DNA of 64,000 nucleotides from Certhia americana (taxonomy: Eukaryota; Chordata; Aves; Passeriformes; Certhiidae), in the NCBI GenBank assembly GCA_018697195.1, contig CM031872.1:6784225-6848224 (forward strand). The letters run 5' to 3'. Positions 13,379 to 61,790 of the stretch are shown here, one piece after another. Made by a program: the position numbers and the translations under genes. The notes beneath the pieces were generated by a model, which saw only the letters and a program-made list of their open reading frames with translations, ran no database searches and had not been told where the DNA came from. Positions within the stretch are counted from its first letter, which is position 1; each line of letters opens with the position of its first letter.

Positions 13379-14609
13379 GTGAGTGCCCAGAGGGCTGTGT
13401 CCCCATGCCCCCTGCCCACTCCTTGCTAGCTGGTCACCCTGCCAGGGCTGAGGTGGGACCCAGCACCCTTGCTGCCAGCTGGCTGAGGGCTTGGGAGGGT
13501 AGCACCCTTGGGGTGAGGTTCCCCAGAACCTGTCCTTAGGTGACACCAGCTCCTGTGTCCGCTTGGGTAGATACACCCCTGGGTCTCAGTTGGTATCCAC
13601 ATTTTGATTCTGGTTACCAGCAGGGATTGCCTGGAAAGGAGGGCTGGGCAATGTCCCAGTGACAGGCACCCAGCGCTGTCCCCAGCAGTGACACCAGTCC
13701 TGCCACACGACACCTGAGGAAGCAAGTGGAGCCTGTGTGTCAGGGTGCTCATCACTGCTGGCCCATCCAGGATGCAGTGCTTTCAGCCCTTCCCCAAGAT
13801 CTTCATGAACCTGGTTCTGATCCTGCATTTCTTGCCCATGAGCCCCAGAGAAAGACAGCTCTGCCAGCAAAGTCTCTCCCACCACTGCTGCCCTCTCCTG
13901 CTTGCTTCCAGTGCAGATGTGTGATTGGACTTCTTGTGACATCTCCAGGCTGGCTGCTTACTGCTCCCCATATCTGTCTTCTGGGAGCGCTCCCTTGCCT
14001 GCCCCACCTGCCATCCTGTCCCAAACCCATCTTCCTGTGCCCCCTCCAGCACTGTGCCAACATCCCATCCCATCCCATCCCATCCCATCCCATCCCATCC
14101 CATCCCATCCCATCCCATCCCATCCCATCCCATCCCATCCCATCCCATCCCATTCCATCCCACACTGGTGCATCCTGAACCTCATTGTTCCCTTCTTTGT
14201 AGCCTGACATGGGTGATGTTGGTGACCCTGGCCCCTGTCCTCTTGCCCTGGTGCCATCTGTCCTATGCAGGCCTGCCATTGCCCCTGTCCTTGGCCCCTG
14301 CCTTTCCCAGCTGCCCAGTATGCCCTCCAGCACCGCTTTTCTCTTCCAGACAAGAGTTTGCTCCTCTGCAGAGTTCCGGAGCAGCTGAACATGTATCCGA
14401 TCATGGCCTTTGGGGATGAGTCCTTCAGGCAGTGCCAGGAGACCTCGCTGTCCCCCCAGCACTACATAGCCTTCTTCATCATTGGACCCTTCTCCTTCAT
14501 CGCCAGCATCTTCTTCTGCACCTTCATGGGCTCCCTCGTAGTGTTCTACCACAGCCTGCGCCGGGAATCCCACTGCTGGGGGAGACCCCGAGTCTGCAGG
14601 GTGCACTGA
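12835..14609 (+). CDS. LRRC26: LRRC26, BK-channel gamma-type leucine-rich repeat protein, 267 aa (2 coding exons)
   Basis: Exon 1 is 12835-13378 and exon 2 is 14350-14609. The phase-1 junction (CAAG|gtgagt ... ttccag|AC) joins VQ to DKSLLLC. The start has a strong context (GCAGCCATGG). Residues 1-24 are a signal peptide. An LRRNT has C25, C29, C31 and C38. About four LRRs follow (residues 55-155), then an LRRCT with C162, C164, C188 and C210. One transmembrane helix spans about 219-247, followed by RR and a short basic tail. N53 is a glycosylation sequon. LRRC26 is an auxiliary gamma subunit that shifts voltage gating of BK (KCNMA1) potassium channels. The two-exon layout is shared with LRRC38/52/55. 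Position next to the 3' end of GRIN1 supports LRRC26 over those paralogues. It is shorter than human (about 334 aa), mostly in repeats and tail. Confidence 0.85.
14061..14160. repeat. (CATCC)20 pentanucleotide repeat in LRRC26 intron
   Basis: Twenty near-perfect CATCC units, with one C-to-T change near the 3' end. It creates artificial HPIPS/GWDGM open frames on both strands. Confidence 0.97.
14350..14609 (+). CDS. LRRC26: LRRC26 coding exon 2
   Basis: The acceptor ctcttccag precedes AC in phase 1. The exon encodes the end of the LRRCT (LCRVPEQLN, then C210), the single membrane helix around YIAFFIIGPFSFIASIFFC, the RR stop-transfer and a short tail ending RPRVCRVH. Confidence 0.85.
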
Positions 14610-16125
14610 GGGGGCTCAGCCAGGCTCTGACAGGCTGTCAGTGCTGGACAGGCTGTGCTCCACTCTCCAGTTTCCTGCACCCACCTTTTGCAAACTCAAC
14701 CCTGTGGACCAGCAAGAGGAAGTTCTGTTCCTGGAATCATTTTCTCGAGTCCCCCAGGATGGTGCCAAGCTGCCTCTGCCAGGAGGGAGCAGCCTCCAGC
14801 TCAGCTCCCTGCAGGGCATGGGCTGACCACAAATGCTCTCAGTGTTCTGGGAGGCTCCCCAAGGCCACCCTCAGATTTGCATATTCCCTTCCTTGGGGCA
14901 TCCAGGTGGTCCTTCTCCCCTTGTCCTGCCCCCTCTGCTGCCCAGTCCCCTCAGTGTGCACTTAGGATGCCCCATATGTCTCACTGTGCCTTTAGGTGCT
15001 GCCTGGGAGTCCTTGTGTGCATCCCAGGACACACCACATTACTCTTGGTGCCTTTCAGGCCACCCCAGGAGTCACCATTTGCCTTTTGGTGCAGCCCATG
15101 AGCTTCTGTGTACCTTTCAGTTTACTTCTTGGTCCTTTTGGTTCCCCTTGCACCTTCTAACTGCCTTTAGTGATCCCAGCAGCCTCAGCGTTATTTCTGT
15201 GCCCTCAGAACTCTTTGGCTTGGCATTTCCTGCACCCAAATGCCATGTTTGACTTCTGTGTCCTGGCAGTCATTGTTTTCCTTTCAGTATACCCCAGAGC
15301 TCTCTGTGAGCCTTTTGGTGTGCCTGAAGATCTTTGGGTGGTTTGGAGCATTCCAAAGACTTCATTGGTCTGTGACTCATCCCTGGCCTTTCAGTGTGCT
15401 GCCCAAGGACAGGGATGGCTGCAAAAAGCTCCTTTTGATATTTTTTTTCCTTTGAGACAGGAATGCTGGTGCTGAGAAGGCTCAGCCAACAGCCAAGGTC
15501 TAGGGTGAGGCTGAAGTTTAGGATGAGGGCCAGGAAGAGCCTTGAGCTGCCATTGATGTGGCTCAGCAGAGGAGCTGCCAAAGGATGGGTGAGGCTACAG
15601 TGGTTTCTCCCTCAATAGCTTTTCCCTAGGCTACAGCTCATCCCAAGCCAAGGAATAGGGTTAGCTCAGTGTTGGGAATGGGGGCAAACAAGCCCTTTAC
15701 AGGGGCCCTTTACAGCAGCCCTGGCTGCTGCCTCACCTCCCATCAACCACAAATTTGGGCTGGGGCTGCCCCTGTACATCCCTGCCCTGCTCTCTGCTTC
15801 CCTTTCCTGTGGAAATGCTGCTGGAAATACTTAGTGAGCATGCTGGGAGATGGCTTGGAAGGATCTGGAGCTGTGCTCCTGGAGAAAGCCACAAGCTGGG
15901 GTCTACCTGGGGTGAAAAAAACCTCTTTCAAGGAGAAACAACAGCCCGTTTTTGCCTGATCTCTTACATATTGCAAAATGATCAGAGCCAAAAGGAGATG
16001 CTGTGACCACCAGTCTTGTTCACTCCATCTCCTGCCCATGCAAGAGCTGGGACCTGCCAGGAATGTGGCAGGAGTCAGTGCATCCTTCACCAGGCACTTG
16101 GCAAGGGTTCAGTAAACCACACATA
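14610..16125 (+). other. LRRC26: probable LRRC26 3' UTR
   Basis: No other gene recognised between the stop codon and AATAAA at 16126-16131. The interval contains T-rich runs of the type CCTTTTGGTGTGCC repeated loosely from 14990 to 15340. Confidence 0.4.
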
Positions 16126-16131
16126 AATAAA
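16126..16131 (+). terminator. LRRC26: candidate poly(A) signal of LRRC26
   Basis: AATAAA in the context ACATAAATAAACC, about 1.5 kb after the LRRC26 stop. Confidence 0.45.
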
Positions 16132-16165
16132 CCAAGAGTCACCTCAGTGGTGGTTTGCTCCCATT

Positions 16166-16171
16166 TTTATT
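16166..16171 (-). terminator. GRIN1: candidate distal poly(A) signal of GRIN1
   Basis: TTTATT on the plus strand reads AATAAA on the minus strand, about 2.5 kb after the GRIN1 C2' stop. If used, cleavage would fall within about 40 bp of the LRRC26 poly(A) signal on the other strand. Confidence 0.35.
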
Positions 16172-17114
16172 TTCAAGAGAGAAACCAGCCCTGTGTGCTG
16201 CCACATGGCCAGATTCCTACTTCCTCCTCTGTTGTGGGGCAGAGGGAACTGCTGGAGGTCTGCAGGGAACTGCTGGAGGCACCATCAGCTCCAGTGCTGC
16301 CAGCCCTGCACCTGGGAGGGCTGCAGGACCTCTGCCAGGATCGTCATCTTGCCTTTCCCAGGAGCAATCCCAGTTCTCCTAGGCCTCTTTAGAGACTGTT
16401 CAGTTATTCCCAAGAAGGCCTGGGCTCCCCATTTGGAGCTAAGACCTTTTTTGTCATCCTGCATGGCCACCTTAACCCTGAGGCTCCTTCCCTCAGACCA
16501 CCCTGAGGCTGGGCCCCCATGGAAGCTGGGCTGGAGGTCTCAGCACATAGGGAAGATGCTGTGAGTGGGCAATGTTCCTTCAGTTCAGCATTGGGGGATC
16601 TTCCTATTTTGGAGATCCTATTTTGATAGTCCTCTCTATGGATGGGCTGATGTGTGGGGACTTGCCCAGTGCCTTTGTCCCTGTAGTCCATCCCCTATTC
16701 CCAAAGGCTGGTCCCAATGGCCAGGCCCCACACTGGCTCCCTGGAGGTGGGGAGCCCAGCAGTGGCAGGGGACTGTTTTCCCCAGGATGGAGGTGGGACA
16801 GGGCCAGCTGTCATGGTGCTGGTGTTTGGACAGCTCCAGACTGTCCCCATCCCCTCGCTGCAGGGCCTGTGTCCCACCCTGGCTTTCCAGGCTCTCTGTC
16901 ACCTGAGTATCCCAGAATGGGGATGCCCTTTTCCTCCCAGTCTGTAGACAGCCCCTGGCCTTTCTCCCTGCTGGTTTCTCCATCCCTTCCTGTCCCTCCA
17001 CTGTTTGCAGACCCTGCCACAGGGTAGGGTGGGGCTCTGATTCACTACAGGGCTCCTCGCCAGCTTTGCCAGAAGTCAGAGACAGAAAGAGGCACACAGC
17101 TCTGGAATAAACCA

Positions 17115-18661
17115 CTTCATGATCCAGTCTAGACTTTACTGAGCTCTTGCAAAAACTTGGTATTAATGTAACATTGACGTATAAAGTAGAATGGGTCCGA
17201 TTTCTCAGCTGGAGCTAGATGAACTTGATGGAGCCACAGCAGTCAGTGGGACGATGCTCACAGACCTCAGCTGCCATGTGAAAATCCTGCCTGCGGGGCT
17301 GCTGCCCGCGGGCAAAGTCTGGGGCAGGGGGAGGGCAGTTCGTACCGCTGGGGCTGGGTACCACATTGCAGGTGGGTTTTGGCAGGAGACGGGATGTGAT
17401 GCTGCCCGTGCACTGCTGTCACTGCTCATCCCCGGGGCCGCTGCCTCCACCCCCGTGCCCACGGGGAGGATGCTCCGGGTGGGCGTGTGGGCTCGACGAG
17501 GGGAAGGTTCGGAGAGGGACGGCGTCAGCCTGGGCCGTTCGGTTCCCTTCTCCAGAACTGGCATCTGCTTTCCACGTCTCCAGGTTCACGCAGATGGAGC
17601 GCCGTGAGCTGGGGCTTCGGGCTGCCGCGGGAGCTGCTGGCAAGCTGGAACTGCAGGTGAGGGTGGCAGGGGAGCCGCCAGTGCTGGCCGTGGGGCCCCG
17701 ACAGTGCAGCCAGGCTGAGTGGCCGCTGCAGCACCGCAGCGAGCCGCGACCAGCCAGCAGCATCTCTCCTTGCATTGCTGGTGCTGAGGCAGTGTGGAGC
17801 TGGGGTAGAGGTCAGTGCAACCATCCAGAGCCATTTCCGTGGACAATTCCTGGCCAGGAGAGCTGCTGTGTGAGTGCTACATGCTGGCCGTGGCCAGGTC
17901 TTGGGGATGTCTTCTGTGCAGAAGAGGTGGGAGCTGGGATCTTGGCTGACGGCACTCCTTGGGCTCTGGAGTACCGCGATTAGCACAGGGGCGTGGGCTG
18001 CAGGGAGCTCTCCTGCTGCGGCCAGACCACGGATGGGAACCGAGTCACAGCCACGGGCCGATGGGAGGAAAGGGAAGAGGGTCCATCCCCTGCAAGGAGC
18101 AGAGCACACATCTTCCAGCCCCTGCAGCAGCCATGAGGGTCACTCAGCAAAGCAGGAACGTGCCCAACCTGCCGCACCAGCAGCTGGCTGCTCCAGCTGC
18201 TCAGGACCGTGGGCACGTCTCTGGAGCCCTCCAGGTGGTGGGAGACATGGAGCACACGTCTGAGGGGCTGTGTGTGCTCAGAAGGCTGCAGCCTGTGAGG
18301 TTAAGCACATGTTTGTGCTCCCTGCTGCCATGGGAGAGCAGGCATCGTGTGCCTTCTGCAGTCCTTTCCCCTTGCACGGAGCCAGTCAGTGGCAATTCTG
18401 ATTATCGTGACACTGTTTGGAAGCAATTATCTCTGTACAGTGAAGTCCAAACCTTGTCCTGGTCCTGCCGTGCTTCCTGGGGCATGAATATGGCAGCAGG
18501 CCTAGGAAGGTAGGGAGATATACAATGGAGTCACTGTGTATGGATGAAGGATGCTTTCCTCCCATCTCACCCGGAAGAACCCATCAGTGTCCCTTGAAAG
18601 GCAGTCCTGGCTGTGCCTTCCTACTGTGTTGGGCAAGGACTGATGGCCCTCAGGGAGAAGG
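17115..18661 (-). other. GRIN1: probable GRIN1 3' UTR
   Basis: Follows the C2' stop codon on the minus strand. The distal part is AT-richer, and 17290-17720 is GC-rich. A variant AGTAAA signal at 17135-17140 (minus) would give a 3' UTR of about 1.55 kb. No other gene is seen. Confidence 0.45.
17135..17140 (-). terminator. GRIN1: candidate proximal poly(A) signal (AGTAAA) of GRIN1
   Basis: TTTACT on the plus strand reads AGTAAA on the minus strand, preceded by GCAAGAGCTC. It is a common variant hexamer, placed at a 3' UTR length near that of mammalian GRIN1. Confidence 0.4.
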
Positions 18662-55099
<36,438 letters not shown>

Positions 55100-55201
55100 N
55101 NNNNNNNNNNNNNNNNNNNNNNNNNNNNNNNNNNNNNNNNNNNNNNNNNNNNNNNNNNNNNNNNNNNNNNNNNNNNNNNNNNNNNNNNNNNNNNNNNNNN
55201 N
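55100..55201. other. assembly gap (run of N)
   Basis: A run of about 100 N, typical of a gap of unknown true size. It lies between the minisatellite and a GC-rich hairpin. Confidence 0.99.
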
Positions 55202-55530
55202 GCCCCGCCCCGCCCGCCCCGCGCTGCCGCAGCGCCCGCCCCGCTCCCGCCCCCGGGACCCCCGCCCGCCCCGGGCGCTGCGGCAGAGCCCCCCCTTCCT
55301 CGAGAGTGCCGCGGGGTCGGTGCGGGGTCTGTGGGACCGCTTGCAGGGCGCGGGTCCCGGTGCCGGGCTGAGGGGTGCGGGTGAGTCCCGCACCTCCTGC
55401 GGGTGTCATTGGTGCGGGGGATGCACGGCTGGTCCGGGGGTGAGCTCTGGGGGTCTCGCTCCGCCCTTTTCACCTGCAGTGCCCTTTCGGGATCAGGGCA
55501 CTCCCGGTGCCTCGGAAGGTGCAGACGCGC
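55202..55530. promoter_or_regulatory. GRIN1: CpG-rich block, probable GRIN1 promoter side
   Basis: Dense CCCCGCCC boxes (Sp1-type) and CpG, with a 15-bp perfect inverted repeat (55224-55238 and 55272-55286). It lies upstream of the missing GRIN1 exon 1 in transcript direction. A plus-strand donor-like gtgagt at 55380-55385 leaves open a divergent transcript. Mammalian GRIN1 has a GC-rich, TATA-less promoter, which fits. Confidence 0.45.
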
Positions 55531-58500
55531 CAGGCATTCAGTAAACCAGGGACTGGATGTAAAACACGGTCAGTGGGTTTGTTCTCCACACCAATAATCC
55601 CAGTTATGCAGCACCTCTGAATAGCACACTTCTGCAGCTCTGTCTAGGGACAGCTGTGTGTGACATGGACTCTGGCATTGTCTGTGTGCACTCCAGTGCT
55701 GGAGAACCCACCATTGACCAGCACAGCTCCTGGGCAGAGATATTCAGCAGACACTCAGCCTGGTTCCTTGGCTTTGGTATGTCCCTCCAGACAGAGCCAC
55801 CACTCTTCCAGACATTAGCTCACAGGGCAACCAGCCATATCCTTCCATTAAATTCACCAAATCACTCTGGGATATGACCTTAAGATTTCTCTGCTGAGAT
55901 TTCTTGGGGTTCTCGTCATCCACCTGTTACCATTAGCCTCCCTTAAGGAAATGAAGGCACAGCAGCCAGTGGCCAACATCTGGAGGGCAGTCCAGCTCCA
56001 TAGCAGAAAGCGACTGAGTTTCGCTCCTGGACTGAGTCTGTCCAGGACCAGAGGGGTGAGGTGGCCAGAAAACAGCACATTGCTCCCCAGAGTTGCCCCT
56101 TTGGCCTTTTTGGAGAAAACCAACGGCGCTGCAGGTAATGAGAGGGTGTTGCTTTGTCACTGCACAGGACAAATACCACTGCCAGCCCGGGCAGGGAATA
56201 GACTGAGCACTGCAGAACCAAAACCACCAGAGATATTTTTACACCACCATTTCTGGGGTGCTACTGCAGTCCACCTCTGTCCTTCCTTTGCAATATGAGT
56301 TGAAGCAGAATATTTTCCCCCAACGCAAATTTTCTCACTGGCATCTCTGAAGTGCGAGTTGCCATGGAAACCATTTTGCCTGTGTCCCACATTGCCCACA
56401 TGCACTCTGAAGGAGCTGCAGGAGCAAAATGGCCGTTGTGTAACGCTGCGGGGCTCAGTGTGCCAGGGCTCTGGGGGTGTGCAACCTCTTCCAGCTGTGA
56501 GACCCTCTCAGGAGGCTGCAGACCACGGCTTGGGGAAGCAATGAAATGGAGGTGGTGATGTGCTCCATGAGAGAAGGAAAATGGCCCCACCTCGCCTTAA
56601 CTCTTGCAGTGCTTGGCATGGAGCTCCACACCAACCCTGCTGTGTTCTTGGAACAGACTTCCAGGAAAGCTTAACCCTTTTCAGTGTCACTGTGTCATTC
56701 CTGCTCCTCCACACATGGAGCTGAGGGCTTGCTGGATTCACACGGTGTGGTTTGTCTTGAAGGGACGAAGGGTGAAAGCCAAGGAGAGTTGCATCCCTAC
56801 CATCAGTCTGCACAGAGCTGACTTCATTCCTTCCTCTGCCTACCAGGTGCACCTGCAGTAGGTTCTGTGGGAAGAAACTGTTCTGGAGTGGGCTGTACAG
56901 ACCTGGATCCTGGTGGGTGTGATGGCAGTTGAATAACCAAGTCAAGACCTGGCCACAGCAGGTGGCTTGGCAGACAAGACAAAGAAAAAAGGCAGGCTTT
57001 GAAACATTATTTGGAGTGCCAGAGCTCTTTCCCTCTTATTACCTGGAGTTCCCTGCCGGGAGAAGGAGTGCAGCTGTTGCATCCCTCCTGTGTTGCCCAG
57101 TAGTCTGGGATGACCATGCTTAGGAGGCAGGCTCTTCCCTCTGTGCCTCTATTCATTTTTGTCTCCAGAGACTCTTGTTTCTGGCACAGTTGCAGAGACC
57201 TGAAAAATGCCTGCTTCTCTCTCAGGTCATGCCCCCCCCATCCATGTTGTCCTGGCACCAGGTGCAGCCAGGATGACAATTCCCTGCAGCCAGGCTCAGC
57301 CAGCACAGATGTTGTCACCACATGAGTCTCCCTCTTGATGTGTCCTCAGGCTCTTTGGTCCTCTGAAGGCATGGGGAGTGTGCAGAGCTTTCCCAGGTGG
57401 GAGCTGTGTATGTGGGGAGCAGCAACATCCACCAGCTGATCCTGGCAGCCAGGGATGCTCTCTGCTTCCCTGTCCTGCCTCCTGGCACATTGTGGCAACC
57501 TCTTTTAGCCATGATTGAGGGCAAGAACTGACCTTGGTTGCCTGTTAGCAATTAGTGCGGTGTGATCCTGCTCTTCATGTGGCACCTTCTGGATGCAGGG
57601 GTTGGACACGAGCATGGGAAGGGGTGTTGCTGAGGTGTCCCCTCAACAGTGAGTGCTGTAATTCCTCCCATGGCCAGAGCAACTCAGTGTAAAACCTGGA
57701 GACCTCAGAGGAGCAGCACTGAACCAAGCTATAAACTTCACCTGCCTGGGGGTAAGGCATCAGTCCCTGTGGTAGAAAAAGCAAGAGGGAATTTCATAGA
57801 AGTCAAAATTAAGTATTAGGAATATGCAATTTGTGCCACTCCTTGTGGAGCTATCAAACAATTCTTCTTTTGAGAAAATTGAAATGGAATTGAGAGCAGT
57901 AACTGCAACACAGGCTGTGGAAATGCTTCCTCTGTGCAGCTGCAAGGTTAATCTGAGGTGTAAAACAGAGCAAAGCACATGCTGAGTGCCCATGGCAAGG
58001 CTCCAAGGCCTGGTACTGAAGAGCTGCTGTGGGACGTGGGTGTTCCTACAGGGATGAAAGGATTTGCAATGTGGTTGCCACTTCAGTACTCCTGCCTTTG
58101 CTCTGGAAGCAATCACTGGTGATAAAATCTGTGAGACAGCAAATAATGATGCCAAATCACTTGGATTCTTTGATAAGCACAGAACTGGAATGTATTTTAG
58201 GACAAGCGGTGTAGAGCCATGAAAGCAGAAGCAAGTACTGTTGGTCCTGCTCTTTGGACAGGACTGCAGATCCAGGGGAGACATTTATTGTAAACATGGT
58301 CTCCAATACTGACCTGGGGGTCAGAGATCATGAATTTCCAAACAAAAAGGTGGCAGTGTCATCCTTGTATTCACCCTGAGGAGTCAGAGCAGCAGCTGGC
58401 AATGACTTGAACCTCTGTAGGAAGCACTGGGGAACCCTGCACAGGAAGGCTGTCTGCAGATCTGGGGTCACATTCTTTACGTAGGCTGAGAAAACAGAGA

Positions 58501-61332
58501 AACTATCCTTCAGATTATTCAGAGGAAATATTCCCCAGGAGCTGCTCCAGCAGAGGTGAGAGTGGATGCAGTCAGAGTATGCTGCCTTCCAGGACATGGA
58601 CAGAGAACAGCACCAAATCCCAACCCGAGGCCTAGGAAGGGACAAGGGAGGGGGTGCAGGGCCCCAGCAGTTCCTCACAACCCTCCTGGAGGCTGGCACA
58701 GTGTGTCCCCACTGCCAGTGCTCTGGGGACTGTGTGAGCAGCTGGGACACAGCAGGACATCCTTGTCACAGGATCAGCCACCCAGACAGACAGGCAGTGA
58801 CTGGAGTCTGCAGAGGAAGGTGCCCAAGGGCTCTGTTCCTGTAGTGGGGAAGCTGCAGGGAGCAATGGGGTGGAAACAAAGGCAGGAGTGTCTGAGCAGC
58901 CCCTTGGTTGCTTATGTGTGTTCAAGCCCTGTCTGCAGCTCTTTTCCAGACAACATCCAGGATGGACTGCAGTGCTCTTCCTGAATGCTTTCCCAGGTGA
59001 GAGGGACTGAGCCCAGCCTACTCTGCAATTCAGAAGTGGCTTCTGGAGTTCCCAGGCAGCACAGATCCCTTCTCTAGGTATCCGTGGGCATCAGCATTGC
59101 CTTTACCCAGCTCTCCCATAGGAAGGAGCTCCAGGCCCCCAAGGCCTTTGCCACCTTCCTGAGCACAGTGTTTGGCATACCTAGAATGCCTGCTGTCACA
59201 GAAAGGAGCTGAAGCATCATCCTACAGCAGGTGATGAGAATGGAGGTGTCTCTCCCCCTGCACTGTCAGGTTACTGCATTTCTGCATCACCCACGTGCAG
59301 AAGCATTCCCAGCACCCAGCAGAGCTCTGCCTTCATCCAGGGAGCTGGGCACCCACAGGCGTGGGGGAGTTCAAACAAGATGCAAGCAGTCTGGCCTCTG
59401 GACACCAAGGTGTTCCTGAGCAGGCAGGGGGATATCGGGTGAGTGGTAAGAGGATGGGACATGGAACATCAACGGCTGGAGGCAAAGATGGTGAGAAACC
59501 CCAAATCACCTCCTGTGCAATCAGAGGGAGCTGAATGTGCAGAAACACCATCAGATGTGCAGTAGGAGGGGTGGGAAGTTCAACTGCGAACATTTTCCAA
59601 GGGAAAACCAGCATTTGCATGTTTGAAACGCACTGTAGGGAAGAATTTAATTTTGATAACATTCCAATTTTCTGCTGGAAAACCAGTCAGAAGCTGAGCT
59701 TCAGCTTCCTGCACATTGTGTCTCAGGAGATTGGACAGTCTATCTTCAGGGACTTCCAGTCCTCTGGGACTGCCACATAGCCCTGCTGGAAAGCACCTCA
59801 GAGAGACTGGTCACTGCTTGGGGATTTCCTGCACTTCTTCACCTCAGAGGAGGCTGGAGCCTGGGCCAGGTGATGTGGTGAGGGAGTCACAGAGATGGAA
59901 CACATGGGGGAACATCAGCCCCCCACCATGACCTGGGAAAGCTCCCCAGTGGGATGGGGCTGCCTGCCTTCCCACAGCAGGGCTGACACCAGGAATGTCA
60001 CCCTCACTCTCCAGGGATTCTCTGGGAACCCTGGGACACAGCAACAATCTTCATCCAGTCCACTGCAAGGAGTTGTGGTTGGTGCCTGTGCAGCACCTGC
60101 TCAAGCAGAAACCATCCCACCATTTGGAAGGGTTGGAGGGGCTCCAAACTCCTTGGGAAAGGGGCCAAGGAACTTCTCCAAATGTCTGTCTGTCCCCAGC
60201 AGAGCCCAGGCGGTGACAAGAACCACTGTTGGGCAGAGGTGCCACAGCTGTGCCCTGTCAAGGGGAGAGTGAGATCTCTGGGCATTTCCAACTTCTTCGA
60301 GCTGCAATGAAGCTGAAAAAGGGAAGAAAAAAGGGATCAGTGACAAATGGGGTGCTCTGGAACTTGCAACCCTTCCAGAGACAAAACCAGGACATTGTTT
60401 TCACAGTGGTGGGTGCAGAAACACACAGGAGTTCCCATCTGTGTAACCCACCTCTGGAAGGAGGCAACAGACATCCCTTTTGGGTGTGTGACCCAGCCTC
60501 CTGTCCCCACACAAAGCCACCGTGGCACCCAAAACATCCCTGGTATCCAGGCCCTGCACTGACGGGAATCTGTCCCCTTGCAGGGGATGATCCTGGGGCA
60601 TCTCAATGCTCAGCACGTCATCCTGCTGCTGGGAGATGTTCAAGTCTTCACAAAATTTCAGGAGCTCTAGGGGCTCTCCAGTTTGTGCAGCTCCCCCAAG
60701 AATACTCCTGACCTTGGGAGGACAGAAAACGAAGAGTGGTTTTCCAATCTGCCAGATGTGGCTTTCAAAGACACCAAACATGATAAATGAGATGTGCACA
60801 GCCTTGGGAAACACTGAGCAAGAGAGACAAAGCCCAGGCTGGCCCAGTGGTGACAATGTGGCATTTAGGGGCAGGAGCTGAGTGGCACCACACTTGGTGC
60901 TGCACTGGATGCCCTCACCCCAGGAGGCCAGACAGGGGAGCCTGGCTGGGCTCCAGCATCACTAGAACAGATCATTGGTGGGTGATAGCTCAAAAACACC
61001 CAAAACACAGGAATGTGGTGACAAACCTGCCCCTTGAGAGCTGTGCCCTCCTGTCATGTGTGACTGATGTTTGATAGGAGATCAAAATCTTGTTGCTGAG
61101 GACAGAAAGGAAGATTGATTACACAAGTTCTATTATGAAACCAGCCTAAAAAAACCCAAGTAAAAACATGATGAGACAGCACCAGTTCTGGAGAAAACAC
61201 TGCTTTTATCTCATCTCCTTCCCTGAAGGTTCCTGCAATGTACTTACAAATCAGCACTTCTGGAAAGCACAGTCTCACAGGGGGCTTCCTAGAAAGGCAA
61301 ATGCACAGGTGGGGCTGCTTGGTGTAAAGTGT
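55531..61332. other. intergenic sequence upstream of GRIN1
   Basis: No coding exon or RNA gene recognised on either strand. The only site I can support is the RFX-type X-box at 56358-56371. Confidence 0.5.
56358..56371. promoter_or_regulatory. RFX X-box (GTTGCCATGGAAAC)
   Basis: An excellent match to the palindromic RFX-family X-box. It is flanked on the right by CCATTTTGCC (56371-56380), and 46 bases further by AAAATGGCC (56426-56434). Both are YY1-like, in opposite orientation. It lies about 0.9 kb beyond the CpG block. Confidence 0.55.
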
Positions 61333-61790
61333 CATGGAATCAGAGAATCACAGCATCCCCTGAGCTGGAAGGGACCCACAAGGACCAAGGAGTCCAGCCC
61401 CTGTCCCTGCACAGCCCCCCCAACACTCCCAGCCTGTGCATCCCTGGGATGTCCAAAGGCTCCTGGAGCTCTGGCAGCCTCGGGGCCGTGCCCATTCCCT
61501 GGGCAGTGCCCAGCACCTTCTGGGGGAAGAACCTTGCCCTGAGCTGCAGCCTGAGCCTGCCCTGGCCCAGCTCCAGCCATTCCCTGGGTGCTGTCCCTGT
61601 CCCAGGCAGCAGAGATTGGAGCTGCCCCTGTGCTGCTCGTTGTGAGGATGATGAAGATTCCAATGAGGTCTGACCTCAGTCTCCCCTTGTCCTGGCTGAG
61701 CAAACCAAGTGACCTCAGCCACTCCTCCTTCATCAGACTTCTCCTGCCCCTTCCCCATCCTCAAGACCCTCCTTTGGATGCTCTCTCTAG
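61333..61790 (-). mobile_element. CR1 LINE fragment
   Basis: Begins with TCATGGAATCAGAGAATCAC and CTGGAAGGGACCCACAAGGA, then shows CAGTCTCCCCTTGTCCTGGC and CCTCAGCCACTCCTCCTTCA. This is the reverse complement of a CR1 3' region, the longest CR1 copy here. Confidence 0.85.

Noticed and set aside
13783..14606. GWDGM and HPIPS repeat frames
   Set aside because: Products of the (CATCC)n repeat in the LRRC26 intron.
61329..61764. Several 100-140-codon frames
   Set aside because: They lie in a CR1 fragment.
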